Part shown: piece after piece, positions 23,311 through 33,969 of the stretch | Layout: every line of letters begins with the position of its first letter | Position numbering within the stretch: the first letter of the stretch is position 1 | Assembly (NCBI RefSeq): GCF_036850765.1 | Contig: NC_089492.1 | Coordinates: 170,932,296-170,996,295 of the forward strand | DNA from: Saccopteryx bilineata | Lineage: Eukaryota > Chordata > Mammalia > Chiroptera > Emballonuridae | Direction of reading: 5' to 3' | DNA length: 64,000 nt | Program-made: the position numbers and the translations under genes | The notes under the pieces: model-generated | What the model saw: the letters and a program-made list of their open reading frames with translations, nothing else | What the model was told of the DNA's origin: nothing | Database searches by the model: none

Positions 23311-23321
23311 GCCATAGTAAA

Positions 23322-25094
23322 ATGAGTGGTGCAAGCAAGAAAAAAACTCATCAATATTTGGAGGAATATTTAAAATTTGGGTTTATACCCGCTGTTCACG
23401 ATGAGCGGATTCCTTTTTGTCTTTTATGCCAGCAATGCTTGACCAACGAATCAATGAAACGAGGTCGTCTTGAGGAGCATTTGAAGGCGAAAAATAGTGC
23501 TCATATTAATTCAGATTTGAGTTACTTTAAGCCTTTAAAGAAAAATTTTGAAAAAAGAACAACATTAAAGTCTCTATTTACTGCTCATACTTCAACTAGT
23601 AATCGTGTTCTTGAGGCTAGTTATCAAATTTCTTTATTCATCACTAAAACTGGAGAAAATCACACTATAGGAGAGAATTTAATAAAACCATCAATATCAG
23701 CATTTCTTAAAACGGTTCTTGAAAAAGATGACAAAGATGTAAAAGCTATGCCACTCAGTGACAATACTGTTAGCAGAGGAATAGACGAAATGAGTGAGGA
23801 TATTGAAAAACAACTTATTGAAAAGCTGAAAACAAGAAAATTCTCCTTGCAAATGGATGAATCAACTTTGAGAGACAGTGAGGCAGTATTGATAACTTAC
23901 ATAAGATATATTGATAAAGGACATTTTGCTGAAGAAATGTTGTTCTGTAAAAGATTAGAAAGCACCACTACCTCCAAAGATATATATAATAAGCTAAAAA
24001 ACTATTTAGATGTCAATGATATACCAATGAAAAATATAACATCTTGTGCTGCAGCTGGTGCTCCCAATATGATGGGCAAGAAAAATGGCTGCTTAAAATT
24101 GATGAAAGATGCGAATCCAGAAATGATTCTTGTGCATTGTGTTATTCATAGGAAAAACTTGGTAGCTAAAAACATCTCGCCTGTTCTGAATGAAGTATTA
24201 CATACAGTAATAAAGTGTGTTAATGCTATTAAAGCTAGTGCCAAATGTGAGCGTCTTTTCAAGCTATTTTGTGAAGAACAAAATGAAGACCATGTGAGAC
24301 TTTTACTTCATACTGAAGTAAGATGGCTATCTAAAGGAAACTGTTTGAAAAGATTTATGGAACTTTTTGATACTCTTAGTGATTTTTTAAGCAACAAACC
24401 TGAAATGAAGTATCTGTTAACAATAGATGGTAAAGCATTTGTGGGTTATTTAGCCGATATCTTTGAAAAACTAAATATATTAAATAAGCAACTTCAAGGA
24501 ACAAATAAAACTCTTGTTGATGCAAAAGCAAAGATATTTGGTTTCATTACCAATATTGAGTTATGTCAGAAACATATTAACAACAAAAACTTTAAACAGT
24601 TTCATTGGCTCCAAAAATGTGAAGTAACTGATACCGCTTTACTTGTTATTGTCAATCATTTGAATATTCTATTGGCTGATTTAAAAGAAAGATTTTCTGA
24701 TTTAAAACAAATTGATTTCCCAACATGGATGATGCAGCCAATGTTAGTGGATTTGTCTGATATATCAAATATGCAGTATCAAGAAGAACTCGCAGAATTG
24801 CAAAATGATGAGTCAGTTAAAGCTTTATTTAATATCAAAGGAGCGATAGCATGGCTTTGTGAGGAAACAGAAATCAAATACCCAAATTCAACCAAATGTG
24901 CAAGAAAACTATTGCTACTGTTTCCATCTTCATTTTTCGCTGAATGTGGATTTAGTGCTGTAAATGATTTACTGGTAAAAAAAAGAAATCGGCTGGATAT
25001 AACACACCGTGGAGACTTGAGACTAAAGCTAACCAAATTAGAACCTAATATAAAATCTCTGTGCAGCAAGCATCAAGCGCAAGGATCACACTAA
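23322..25094 (+). CDS. hAT transposase, BED finger plus hAT core, uninterrupted
   Basis: This 590-residue frame has no stop or shift. Residues about 15-65 form a BED-type zinc finger: Cys33 and Cys36 (CLLC) then His53. The place of the last ligand five residues on is Asn58, with His61 as a possible substitute. The RNase-H-like core follows. Asp179 lies in LQMDEST, the first catalytic site. The second normally falls in a T-D-G-A-P context but here reads A-A-G-A-P with Ala245 (codon 24054-24056). HCVIH (272-276) and the conserved R-W pair (Arg334-Trp335 in HTEVRWLSKG) are present. The C-terminal dimerisation region holds Glu541 in FFAECGFSAVNDLL, the third catalytic residue. By eye it belongs to the mammalian ZBED5/ZBED8/FAM200-like group. 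Length is normal for the family. The ATG is chosen because a splice-acceptor-like site lies 11 bases upstream and the BED finger begins soon after. As a nuclear DNA cut-and-paste enzyme it would bind the element's ends, but the Ala245 change predicts a binding-only or dead protein. Confidence 0.95.
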   Translation: MSGASKKKTHQYLEEYLKFGFIPAVHDERIPFCLLCQQCLTNESMKRGRLEEHLKAKNSAHINSDLSYFKPLKKNFEKRTTLKSLFTAHTSTSNRVLEASYQISLFITKTGENHTIGENLIKPSISAFLKTVLEKDDKDVKAMPLSDNTVSRGIDEMSEDIEKQLIEKLKTRKFSLQMDESTLRDSEAVLITYIRYIDKGHFAEEMLFCKRLESTTTSKDIYNKLKNYLDVNDIPMKNITSCAAAGAPNMMGKKNGCLKLMKDANPEMILVHCVIHRKNLVAKNISPVLNEVLHTVIKCVNAIKASAKCERLFKLFCEEQNEDHVRLLLHTEVRWLSKGNCLKRFMELFDTLSDFLSNKPEMKYLLTIDGKAFVGYLADIFEKLNILNKQLQGTNKTLVDAKAKIFGFITNIELCQKHINNKNFKQFHWLQKCEVTDTALLVIVNHLNILLADLKERFSDLKQIDFPTWMMQPMLVDLSDISNMQYQEELAELQNDESVKALFNIKGAIAWLCEETEIKYPNSTKCARKLLLLFPSSFFAECGFSAVNDLLVKKRNRLDITHRGDLRLKLTKLEPNIKSLCSKHQAQGSH

Positions 25095-25102
25095 ATTAAA
25101 AT

Positions 25103-25108
25103 AATAAA
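25103..25108 (+). terminator. Poly(A) signal of the hAT transposase
   Basis: AATAAA occurs nine bases after the stop codon, well inside the element, so its transcript could end before the right terminal repeat. Confidence 0.6.
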
Positions 25109-25326
25109 TTAATATATTAAAATCTGTATTAAAATTATTTGGAATTTAAATTTCTTTTTTCATTATATGTTTTGAAATTTTACTTACTGTGTTTTGTTAA
25201 CAATTTCATAGTGATTTTTTCCTAGAACCTATCATTTATGTTTATTAAGTGAACAAATCAATTTTTTAATGTTAAAAATTATGTATGTTACATAGGGGGG
25301 GCATAAAAATTTTAGAAAGGTTAAGG

Positions 25327-25360
25327 TGGGGCATGGCACAAAAAAGGTTGGGAAACACTG
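25327..25360 (-). repeat. Right terminal inverted repeat of the hAT element
   Basis: Read from the outside in, the end begins CAGTGTTTCCCAACC and contains a GCCCCACC block. It has the CAG start typical of hAT ends and abuts the ttctagca duplication. Confidence 0.85.
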
Positions 25361-25368
25361 TTCTAGCA

Positions 25369-26029
25369 GAAAATACATCAACTGTTTCATGAAACTCTAA
25401 GCTGGGATGTGTCCTGTCACTCAGGGCTCTTGTGATGAGAGGCCAACAGGTGAGGGAATGAGTTATCATCCTCATAGTGGTACTTAACCCTGATCATTGG
25501 GAAGAGATAGGGCTGCTACTACACAATGATATAAAATAAGAAACTTCAACATCAAAGTAATCTACAGGAGCATCTCAGGCTCTTCCCTTGACCTATTTTG
25601 AAAGTAAATGGACGGTGCAGCAACCACACTAAGTTGACATGGTGATAAAAGTCATGACTTCCCAGGGATGACCTTTTGGATCACTGCACAGTAGAGGCAT
25701 AAGTCAAGGATAAGGAGAATCTAAGCAGTATAGGAGGGAGATGATGCATATTAATTTTGGCCCTGCGATCAGTTGTAGCAGCAGGAACTTATTTATTTCT
25801 ACTAAACTCCCTCTTATAAGAATCTCCAGGAAAAGAGACTATTGTAAATCCTGGAAGAGTGATTTCAAGATACATTGAAGTTATACAAAACAAGATGGTC
25901 TAAGAGGCACTATGTGACCATGACTCTCTGCCATTAAAATACATCTGAGGCACACATTCCCTTTGCTCCTGACAGTGTGGTCTGCAGATGGTTCACATCT
26001 GAGTTCTTACTGGTAACTGCCTTACATGC
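25369..26029. other. Possible old ERV interior, not resolved
   Basis: It continues the sequence interrupted by the hAT element and precedes LTR-like copy 2. No protein signature is visible. Confidence 0.3.
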
Positions 26030-26330
26030 AAAGAGGGCTGCCTGGCCCTTCCCAGAAACACCTCATATCCAATGACTGTTCAAGGCAGAGGTTTAAAGGC
26101 CCTACCCACTGAATTCAGAACCTCTCTAAAGGTTTATTTCAGGAGTAATGTTCCTGTGAGATCAAGTGAAGATTCTGATCCAGCTGCATCATAACTATCT
26201 TTTCCTTCTACCTAATCCTTCTTTTCCACTCACTCTCTTATAAGTAATATTTCCTGATTCTATGTTCTGGTAAGTCTATTATCGGATCTCTATTTCCTGA
26301 GGGAACCAACTTAAAATGAATGCTGAACAT
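26030..26330 (+). repeat. LTR-like segment, copy 2
   Basis: It includes 'cctgtgagatcaagtgaag' and ends 'cctgagggaaccaactta', parallel to 20410-20690. Together they suggest an ancient LTR element of about 5.9 kb including the hAT insertion. The similarity is low and partly by eye. Confidence 0.4.
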
Positions 26331-27462
26331 TCATTGAATGCTGAGAATTAATTTTTTATAGTTTCCCTTTTTATCTTGTGACTTATACTGTGTTTTTCTT
26401 GTGACAATCATTTTCTCTAGATGGGTAAAAAAAATCATTTTTTTTTCCAGTAAGTATTTTTAATATTATTTAGAAATATATTGTTTGGTTGTGTGTAACT
26501 CTTAAAATAGAAATTCTTCAATAGAGTTCTACTTACCTAGTTACTTCTTCCTCAAAATCTGCACCTAAAATTTAGAAGCTATCATCTGGTAGTATTGGTG
26601 TTGGCAGTAGTTTGGTAACAGAGGGGTTGAGCAAAGTGAGAACTTAATCTTAAATAATTAAGATTATGGAGGTAAAAAAGCAACAAAACTCAAACCATAA
26701 AAAAGTCATGAAAATACAACTAATCTTTTACTCTACGTCAGTGTCCTTTTTAATGCAATATTGTGCTGTCAAAATACTAATAGGAATGTTAGAACACTTC
26801 GGGTTGTTAACTACAGTGATGAAAATACTGATTAGCTCACTGCTACTGAAGAATAAGCTATAACATGATATATTAACAAGGTATAAAATAAACACCATTT
26901 CCCTTATCATCAATTACTATTAGAGTTAATCTAATTCTGGCTTTCATTTTCATACCTGATTGGTTTCTAAGCTTTAATAGGACAATTCCATAAGTCAGTT
27001 TAGTAGCTCTGTGACTTTAAATTTAAAAATTTTTCAGAGTCTTGAACACTTTGCCTAAAAACTGAAAGGTTGCAACATGCATTGAGGCAGTGTCCTTTCT
27101 ACCTGGTGATGTCTTTCTTCAGGAGTTCACTAGTCAGTGGCTCTTTTTCCTTTTTTGATGATCAAAAGAGGAAAACATCATATATTCCTGAAGCAATGTT
27201 TTTTCTTCTTTGTTTTTTGTTCTGTTTTCTCAGATAATCTCAGCATCCCATCTTTGCACTGTTATCTCAGTGCCTAAGTTGCAAGCTTAATGTAGCTGTT
27301 GTATTGAAATTCATTTTTTCTTTGCGACTTCTTATATACCTTAGTACTCTGCAATTATAGAGTGCTAATTTATATTCTTCCCATTACATAACTAAAGTTT
27401 TTTTTAACATCTTGAATCAGTGATGGGTCTTTTCTTAAGTAGGCTAATGTTTTCCTTTAAAA
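26331..27462. other. Unassigned AT-rich sequence
   Basis: No gene or repeat recognised. The two opposing open frames at 26666-26863 and 26728-26913 overlap and are AT-rich chance frames. A (GT)n run begins at 27463. Confidence 0.45.
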
Positions 27463-27834
27463 TGTGTGTGTGTGTGTGTGTATTTTTCTGAAGTGAGAAG
27501 CAGGGGAAGGCAGAGAGACAGACTTCCGCATGCACCTTACTGGGATCCACCTGGCATGCTCACCAGGGGGCGATGCTTGGCCCACCTGGGGTGTTGCTCT
27601 GTTGCAACCAGAGCCATTCTAGCACCTGAGGCCGAGGCCATGGAGCCATCCTCAGCACCTGGGCCAACTTTTTGCTCCAATGGAGGCTTGGCTGTGGGAG
27701 GGGAAGAGAGAAAGGAGAGAGGAAAGCATGGAGAAGCATATGGGCACTTCTCCTATGTGCCCAAGCCAGGAATTGAACTTGGGACTTCCACATGCCAGGC
27801 AGATGCACTACTGCTGAGTCAAATGTCCAGGGCC
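27463..27834 (-). mobile_element. tRNA-derived SINE (type A), beside a (GT)n run
   Basis: A (TG)n microsatellite at 27463-27481 is followed by a minus-strand SINE ending at 27834 in 'gtccagggcc', the reversed tRNA-like head. The reversed B box 'aattgaacttgggac' and 'ttttgctccaatggag' match the other type A copies. The plus-strand frame 27466-27852 is a read-through of the SINE. Confidence 0.88.
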
Positions 27835-29667
27835 ATAAATTTATATTTTTAATATTTATATTGATATTTTAACATGAGATTTTCTGCTTTGTTTTTTTCA
27901 GTTATAAGAGAAAGCCCAGTGTGCTGAATAAAGTAATGATGAATGAAACAGGACTGGACTGCAGTAAATGTCTGTGATGCGAACAGCCTTTCAGTGAGTT
28001 GACCTTTGGATCATGTGCATAAAGGCCACCTTTCCATTGCTCTATGCTTTAGTAATGGCAGCTTACCTTATTTATGAAGGTAGAGTATTGAATTTATGTA
28101 AATGAATAGCTCCTGTTCTGTGCTCATATATTGCCTTACTCATAAACTCAATAATTAGAAATTTAAAATAAAAATAGCATTGTGTACCTGACTATCTATA
28201 ATCAGAACTGACCATATTTTGTTTAAATGATCCATTTCTCCTCCCTTATTATCCTTATTCTTTTGGGGTGGTATTAATTAAGAGCTATTGATTTTCACCT
28301 AATGTCAATACATCTATTCTTTCGATCACCCTGCAAATCCCTCTCATTCTAATTTAGCAGTAGATTTCATTACAGATACTACTTTTCTCTATTCATCTTT
28401 CTTTCTCCTGCTAAATCATCTTTCAGAAGAGTCTGTCCTTGACCCACTAGCTTCCTTCCCTTTCTTCACATCTTTTAGTGGCCTCTTTTGGCTGAATGCT
28501 TCAGTTACAATGACTGCATTGACAATTCTAAAACTTCTCTGTCCACCTTTAACCTCTGTCCCAATATATATCTTCTCTGTCCATCAGAGTTCCCTTCCAG
28601 GCATTCAAATGCATACTCGATCTATTTAAGACTGAAAGAATCTTTCATTTAATCCCTCTTCCATTCCATCATTTAGAATCACCTTAGGTATCAGTCTTCC
28701 AAAGCCTGAATATGCATTTTGATGCATGTCAAGATCAAGATAGATCCTTAAAGACAGACAGTTCCATGGTCAGAGGCCTCTCACTGAGAGGCATTGAAGC
28801 TCACAGATGTCAAATCAAGGGAGGATAGCCAGATACAGCACAAGGCCTAAGAGATGACATGAGAGCAAAGTTTCCTCCTCCCTGCAAGTCCAGAATCTCC
28901 ATTCATCAGCCTATGCAGAGGTGTTGAAACTTTGGATAATAAATTCAAGACAAACATATCACAAAAAAAGCTGAATCGGAAACCAGAATGTTAGAATATG
29001 AATTTAAAGTGAAAGATAGGTCTCGCAAGATGAGATAAATTAGTAATTTCCCCTGGTCAAGAAAAAACTGCTGCTTAAGTGAGTTCAGTAGAAAAAAATA
29101 AACATTAGAGCTCTGAATGTTATTTAAATAAATGAAGATGTGAGGGGTGTCACTGCATGTGCAGGGCCTCCCGGGGAGGCACTCAGGCTCTGTGTAGTAA
29201 ACTAGAGTCACATTTGAACCTGGTCCTCAAGCCACAAACTCTTCTCTTGTAGTAAGTCAGTCATTTCTTCAAATGGTCATTAATGTTGATTTTTCACCAA
29301 TTCTTATTCTCAGAGAGTAATATTTCTTTCATCTTGATCACTCCCACCAACTGGAGAGTGACATATTGTAGATCCTTTCACAGGAGTTTTCTTTCATTCT
29401 GAACCAAAATACCTTTCAGATCATCTGTATTTCACAGAGGAAGAGAATCATATCTAAAAAGTACCTGCCATGAGTTCTTAATCTGTCCTATCAACAGCTC
29501 TTGAAATGAGAGTCTTGACAGTTTTTTTGATGGCTGTTGGGACCTAGATCATTTTAGATTTTGTCTATACACTCTGGGAGGAGTTAATCCTTTCAGAACA
29601 GCAGTCCTGAGTTGAAAAGTAATATTAGTTCATATCAAATGTGGTTAAATCTCAAGCTTAAAAAAAA
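27835..29667. other. Unassigned sequence
   Basis: Mostly unique AT-rich sequence. The block at 28380-28700 may contain an L2-like relic, but I cannot support a boundary. The frame at 28945-29211 on the minus strand has no domain. Confidence 0.4.
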
Positions 29668-30067
29668 CAATTATAACCCTGGCCGGTTGGCTCAGTGGTA
29701 GAGCGTCGGCCTGGCATGCAGAAGTCCCAGGTTCGATTCCCGGCCAGGGCACACAGGAGAAGCGCCCATCTGCTTCTCCACCCCTCCCCCTCTTTTTTCT
29801 CTCTGTTTCTCGCTTCCCCTCCCACAGCCAGGGCTCCATTGGAGCAGAGTTGGCCCGGGCGCTGAGGATGGCTCTGTGACCTCTACCTCAGGCACTAGAA
29901 TGGCTCTGGTTGCAGCAGAGCGAAACCCCAGGTGGGCAGAGCATTGCCCCCTGGTGGGCATGCTGGGTGGATCCCTGTCAGGCGCATGCGGGAGTCTGTC
30001 TGACTGCCTCCCTGTTTCCAACTTCACAAAAGTACAAAAAATAAAAATTAAAAAAAAAAGCAATTAT
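29668..30067 (+). mobile_element. tRNA-derived SINE (type A) with 7-bp TSD
   Basis: The copy at 29675-30060 starts 'accctggccggttggctca' and has a well-kept B box, 'ggttcgattcc'. The short duplication caattat lies at 29668-29674 and 30061-30067. It is one of the best-preserved members in the window. Confidence 0.92.
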
Positions 30068-30204
30068 TCCAAATAAAGGAAAAGATTAGTCTGGTTTAGT
30101 AAAATGCACAATGTAAGAGGGATGCTATTCTTTTAATTACCACTTTAAGAGTTATTTTTTATTTCTTTTCTTTATGTACTGCATTTGCCCAAGAGGCATC
30201 ACTA

Positions 30205-30385
30205 CATATGGTTAACAGTGTGGTTTTTGGGGTCAGGCAGGCCTCCTAGATTCACATTCAAACTGCCACTTTCTAGCTATGTAACTTTAGCTTGTTTAAT
30301 TACACTGGACCTCAGTTTCATCAACATAAAAATGGGGTTTATTATAGCATTGGCCTCATGGAATCGGTGGGAGATTAAATAAATG
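30205..30385 (+). repeat. MIR SINE relic
   Basis: The core reads 'gtgtggtttttggggtcagg', 'tagctatgtaactttag', 'cctcagtttcatcaacataa' and 'aaatggggttta', the order seen in plus-strand MIR elements. Confidence 0.75.
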
Positions 30386-30604
30386 AATATATAAGGCCCT
30401 GGCCAGCTAGCTCAGTTGGTTAATGCACTGTTCTGACATGCCCAGTTTGTGGGTTTAATTGCCTGTAGGACACATAAAAGAGATAGCCAATGAATGCAAG
30501 AGTGAGTGGAACAACAATGAATCGATGTTTCTCTCTCTCTTTTTCTCTCTCCCCTTCCTCTCTCTCTAAAAAACTTAACTAAAAACAAATAAACAAATGA
30601 ACAT
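30381..30604 (+). mobile_element. tRNA-derived SINE (type D, VES-like)
   Basis: The head 'ggccctggccagctagctca' with 'gttggttaatgcactg' differs from type A, and the 3' part is 'gatgtttctctctctctttt'. A near-identical 10-mer (aaatgaatat at 30381-30390, aaatgaacat at 30595-30604) flanks it. It lies directly after the MIR. Confidence 0.82.
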
Positions 30605-31445
30605 GGCTGCCTAGACTGATGTCCCTGGACTCCAAAATAAAAAATAATAATAATAATTAATAATAAACTTAAAACATAATATCTTCATCAGTAAAATGAA
30701 GGTTTAGAACGAGCCATCCCAAGATGTGCCTCGGTGGTTTGCAGATTTCTTTGAGCTAAAAGCATTCTTAGCTTCAGGCTAGACAAACTTCAACCTTTCC
30801 CTTTATGTACTTCTATTTACTTACTAAATATCTGCTTTTATCATCTTGTAATGACCATTTGAAGCCTTTAAGGGGCATTACCTATGTCAGGTTGTCTTAC
30901 ATGCCTCAGTACCTTTTCTGTCTCGGAACCTCTCCTGCATGAGGGGCCGCTGACTTTCTTGTGTATGTGGGGTCCCCATATATGTATGTATGAAATTTGA
31001 TTATTTTCTCTTGCTAATCTGTCTCACATCTAGTTGATTATTACACTAGCCAGAAGAATCTGGAGAGTCAAGGAAAGTCTTTTCCTTCTTCACACTTGGC
31101 GTAGACTAAGAACTATCTAAGTGTTTGTTATTATTTTTATAGTATGGATGAATTGCGAGCACTTATAGGCTTTAAAAAAAGTAGTCTGCTTTTGGGGGGG
31201 CTTGTTTCCCCCTTCTTCTCACTTTCCTCTTCTATTCACATCAGTGCCCTCATTCTCAATTTCATTTATACCTCAGGTAACCCATGCTGTAATATTCATA
31301 TCTAATATGAGTTTATCTGTATTTTTCTCTGTACTCATATAATTTTATAAATATATGTTGGTAAGTGTTTCATTTCACAGATATTACATTATTATGTGTA
31401 AGCTTTTATACCACTTGCTTCTTTTATTCTAATCTCATCAAATAG
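30605..31445. other. Unassigned sequence
   Basis: No repeat or gene that I can support. Contains a short (TAA)n run at about 30641-30665. Confidence 0.4.
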
Positions 31446-31839
31446 TCTGGAATAGCATGCCTGACCAGGTGGTGGCAGAGTGGCTAGAGCATTGGACTGG
31501 GATGCAAAAGAGCCAGGTTTGAAACCCCTTGGTCACCATCTAGAGAGCATGGGCTCTCCTGGCTTGAGCGTGGGTTCACCAACTTGAGCGTGGGATCACT
31601 GGCTTGAGCATAGGATTATAGAAAGGACCCCATGGTCACTGACTCGAGCAAGGGGTCACTCAGTCTGCTGTAGCCCCGTGGTCAAGGCGCATATGAGAAA
31701 GCAATCAATGAACAACCACGGAGCCACAGTGATGAGTTGATGCTTCTCATCTCTCCCCCTTTCTGTCTGTCTGTCCTTATCTGTCCATCTCTGTTTCTCT
31801 CTCTGTATCTCTCTTTTCAAAAAAATCTGGGATAGCATG
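31446..31839 (+). mobile_element. Long tRNA-derived SINE (type C) with 14-bp TSD
   Basis: The element at 31460-31825 opens 'cctgaccaggtggtggcaga' and has repeated 'cttgagc' units. It then has 'caaggcgcatatgagaaagc' and a 'tctgtctgtctgtcc' tail. Duplications tctggaatagcatg (31446-31459) and tctgggatagcatg (31826-31839) differ at one base. Copies in the opposite orientation lie near 55.1 and 63.7 kb. Confidence 0.9.
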
Positions 31840-33330
31840 AATTCATAGTTATACCATGATGCAGATATACAATCATTTATCTTCTGATGAGCATTTTTAT
31901 TTGTTGAAAACATCATAAGCAATGTCGCAATGCAACTTTTATGTAGACTTCTTTTATATAAGCACTTTTATTTCTATAGTGGAGATTTCTACATTTGAAC
32001 CACTGGTTTGAAAATATATGTATTTTCATATTAATTAATGCTATCAGATTGATTTCCATGGCTGTAACACTACACATTTGCACCAGTAATAAAAGAAAAT
32101 GTCCCTTTCATGACATCTCTAGTAGCAATCTCTGCTGCTCTAATTGTTTCCAGTCTAATTGACTGACAAGCAGCATTTAAAGGGGACTAGAGGACTTTAC
32201 AAGATGAAGCTGTCCATGCCAAAAACAGGAACAAAAGTAAAAATGAAATGAGGAAATGAAAAGAAGCTGGAAGCTAGAAGTTAGTGAAACTGCTAATATC
32301 ATGTTGTTTCTTAGGAATGGGCTGAAAAACAGCTAAAATTCAAACAGGAATGTGGCAGATCCTCTTTAGTTCATTCATTCCTTTTTTATGCATTTAGAAC
32401 TACCTTTTTAGCATCTACTAAAGGTCAGGTAGCAGTGATGCAGAGGGTATACAGCATTAAAAAAGATTGTTAAATTCCATGTACTTAAGGAACATGTTAG
32501 CTGGAGATTCAGATGTGTACAGGCATCCGAGGTCTAAGGGATCCAACCTGCAGATTCAGTGGACACAGAATTAGTGTAACAATCAGTCACATACTTCATG
32601 TCATAGTAGAATCCACTTAAAATGAAAAAGCCAGAAGCAGAATAAAACCTAGTTCTATAGCAAACAGAGTATAGTGGGAAAAAGCAGGAAGCAGGGCCCA
32701 AGTGATGAGGATATAAGACAGGGCTTACTTACTGCTAGACATTGGTGTTCATGGGACAAAGACAGAAAAACTCCAAGAACCCTAGAGATTTGAACTGGAG
32801 GGATCAGTGAGATTAGTCTTCACCACAGGGCTATTTAATTAGAAATGGGAAAGTTATTGCTTAAAAAGTTTTGTTTCAGTACCTGGTACTTGCTTTTTTT
32901 GCATCTTACAAAATAAAACTATTTCCAAATTCCAAGAAAATTTGGGACAAATAGTTTGACATATTGATAGCATGATTGTACTACTTTTCCAAAAAAAGGT
33001 CAGAGGGCCTAGAGATGACTGAAGACTGATTTCAAAGATGTAGAATGCCATGAGGCCAGAGAACGATGTCATATAACGATTTTCAGGTGCTCATCAGAAA
33101 TACAGAAAATTGTACTGGGAAAGGCTTTTGGGGTTAGCAATTAGAAAGGAACTGGTGAGCTTAGAAAATAGCCCGATGGGGAGAAGCACATTTTAGGGAG
33201 ATGTATGAAGCAGTTGAATTATGGAAAAGAGGGAACTCAAAATGTAGGCTTCACTGTTTCAAGTTTTTGTGAAAAGTAATGAAATAGAAGATAGAGATGT
33301 GATTTGGAGAAAAAAAATTTTCTTAAAAGA
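31840..33330. other. Unassigned sequence
   Basis: Mostly unique. A short minus-strand L2-like 3' end may lie at about 32380-32500. No coding signature. Confidence 0.4.
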
Positions 33331-33624
33331 AAAGTAAGGTTGGTCCTGGCCAGTTGGTTCAGTGCTAGAGCATTAGCCTGGTGTGTGGATGTCCCAGGTT
33401 CAATTCCTGGTCAGGGCACACAAGAGAAGTGCCCATCTGCTTTTGCAATTCTCCCTCTTCTCCTCCCACAGCCAGTGGCTAGATTGGTTTGAGCATAGGC
33501 CCGGGCACTGAGGATAGCTGGGTTGGCCTGATCCCTAGGTGGAAGTGTTGAGTAGATCCTGGTCAGAGATCATGTGAAAGTCTATCTCACCTCCTCTTAA
33601 AAAAAATAAAAAAAAAGTAAGTTT
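33331..33624 (+). mobile_element. tRNA-derived SINE (type A), shortened
   Basis: Head 'tcctggccagttggttca', B box 'ggttcaattcc', shortened middle and A-rich tail. The imperfect duplication is aaagtaaggtt versus aaagtaagttt. It has lost part of the CT-rich region compared with the other copies. Confidence 0.82.
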
Positions 33625-33969
33625 TAAGCATCTGAATAGGGGGATAGGAAAAAAAAACAATAGATATTGATGCAATTAAATATTAAAGGATATGGAGCAC
33701 GTCTGAAGGAAAAAAATGTATGTTAGGGTCATGGACAGAGATGGAAAGCTTAGTCTGAAATGGCCATAAGGGGATTTGGAGATTTCTGCTCCTAGAATTA
33801 TACATAAAGAGAATGTTTGACAGTGTACATGCACATGCACATGCACAGATATTGTGAAAACAGTATCACTGAAAAATATTTGTTTCTGAAAAATGCTGTG
33901 TGTGTGTGTAAATTATATCAGGAAGGATAAGTGTTCATATAGGTTACTTCCGCAGAATGCATTTCCTTC

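Larger units (their letters stand above)
22500..25368 (+). mobile_element. Full-length hAT DNA transposon with 8-bp TSD
   Basis: The element spans 22508-25360 (2853 bp). The exact 8-bp duplication ttctagca lies at 22500-22507 and 25361-25368, the target size of hAT transposons. The right end, read inward, is CAGTGTTTCCCAACC and the left end is TGGTGTTTCCCAACG, so the terminal repeats agree over 12 bases but the two outermost left bases are changed. Both ends carry a further GCCCCAC block close inside. The element encodes one long transposase and has a candidate 5'-UTR intron and poly(A) signal. An intact target duplication and frame imply a young insertion. Confidence 0.95.

Noticed and set aside
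23322..25094. Host-domesticated transposase gene
   Set aside because: The frame still sits within its own terminal repeats and target duplication, so it is a transposon copy. Domestication cannot be argued without evidence of conservation, although the Ala245 change leaves the question open.
29675..29750. Functional tRNA gene
   Set aside because: A and B box-like motifs are present, but they form the head of a SINE with a long tail and target duplication.
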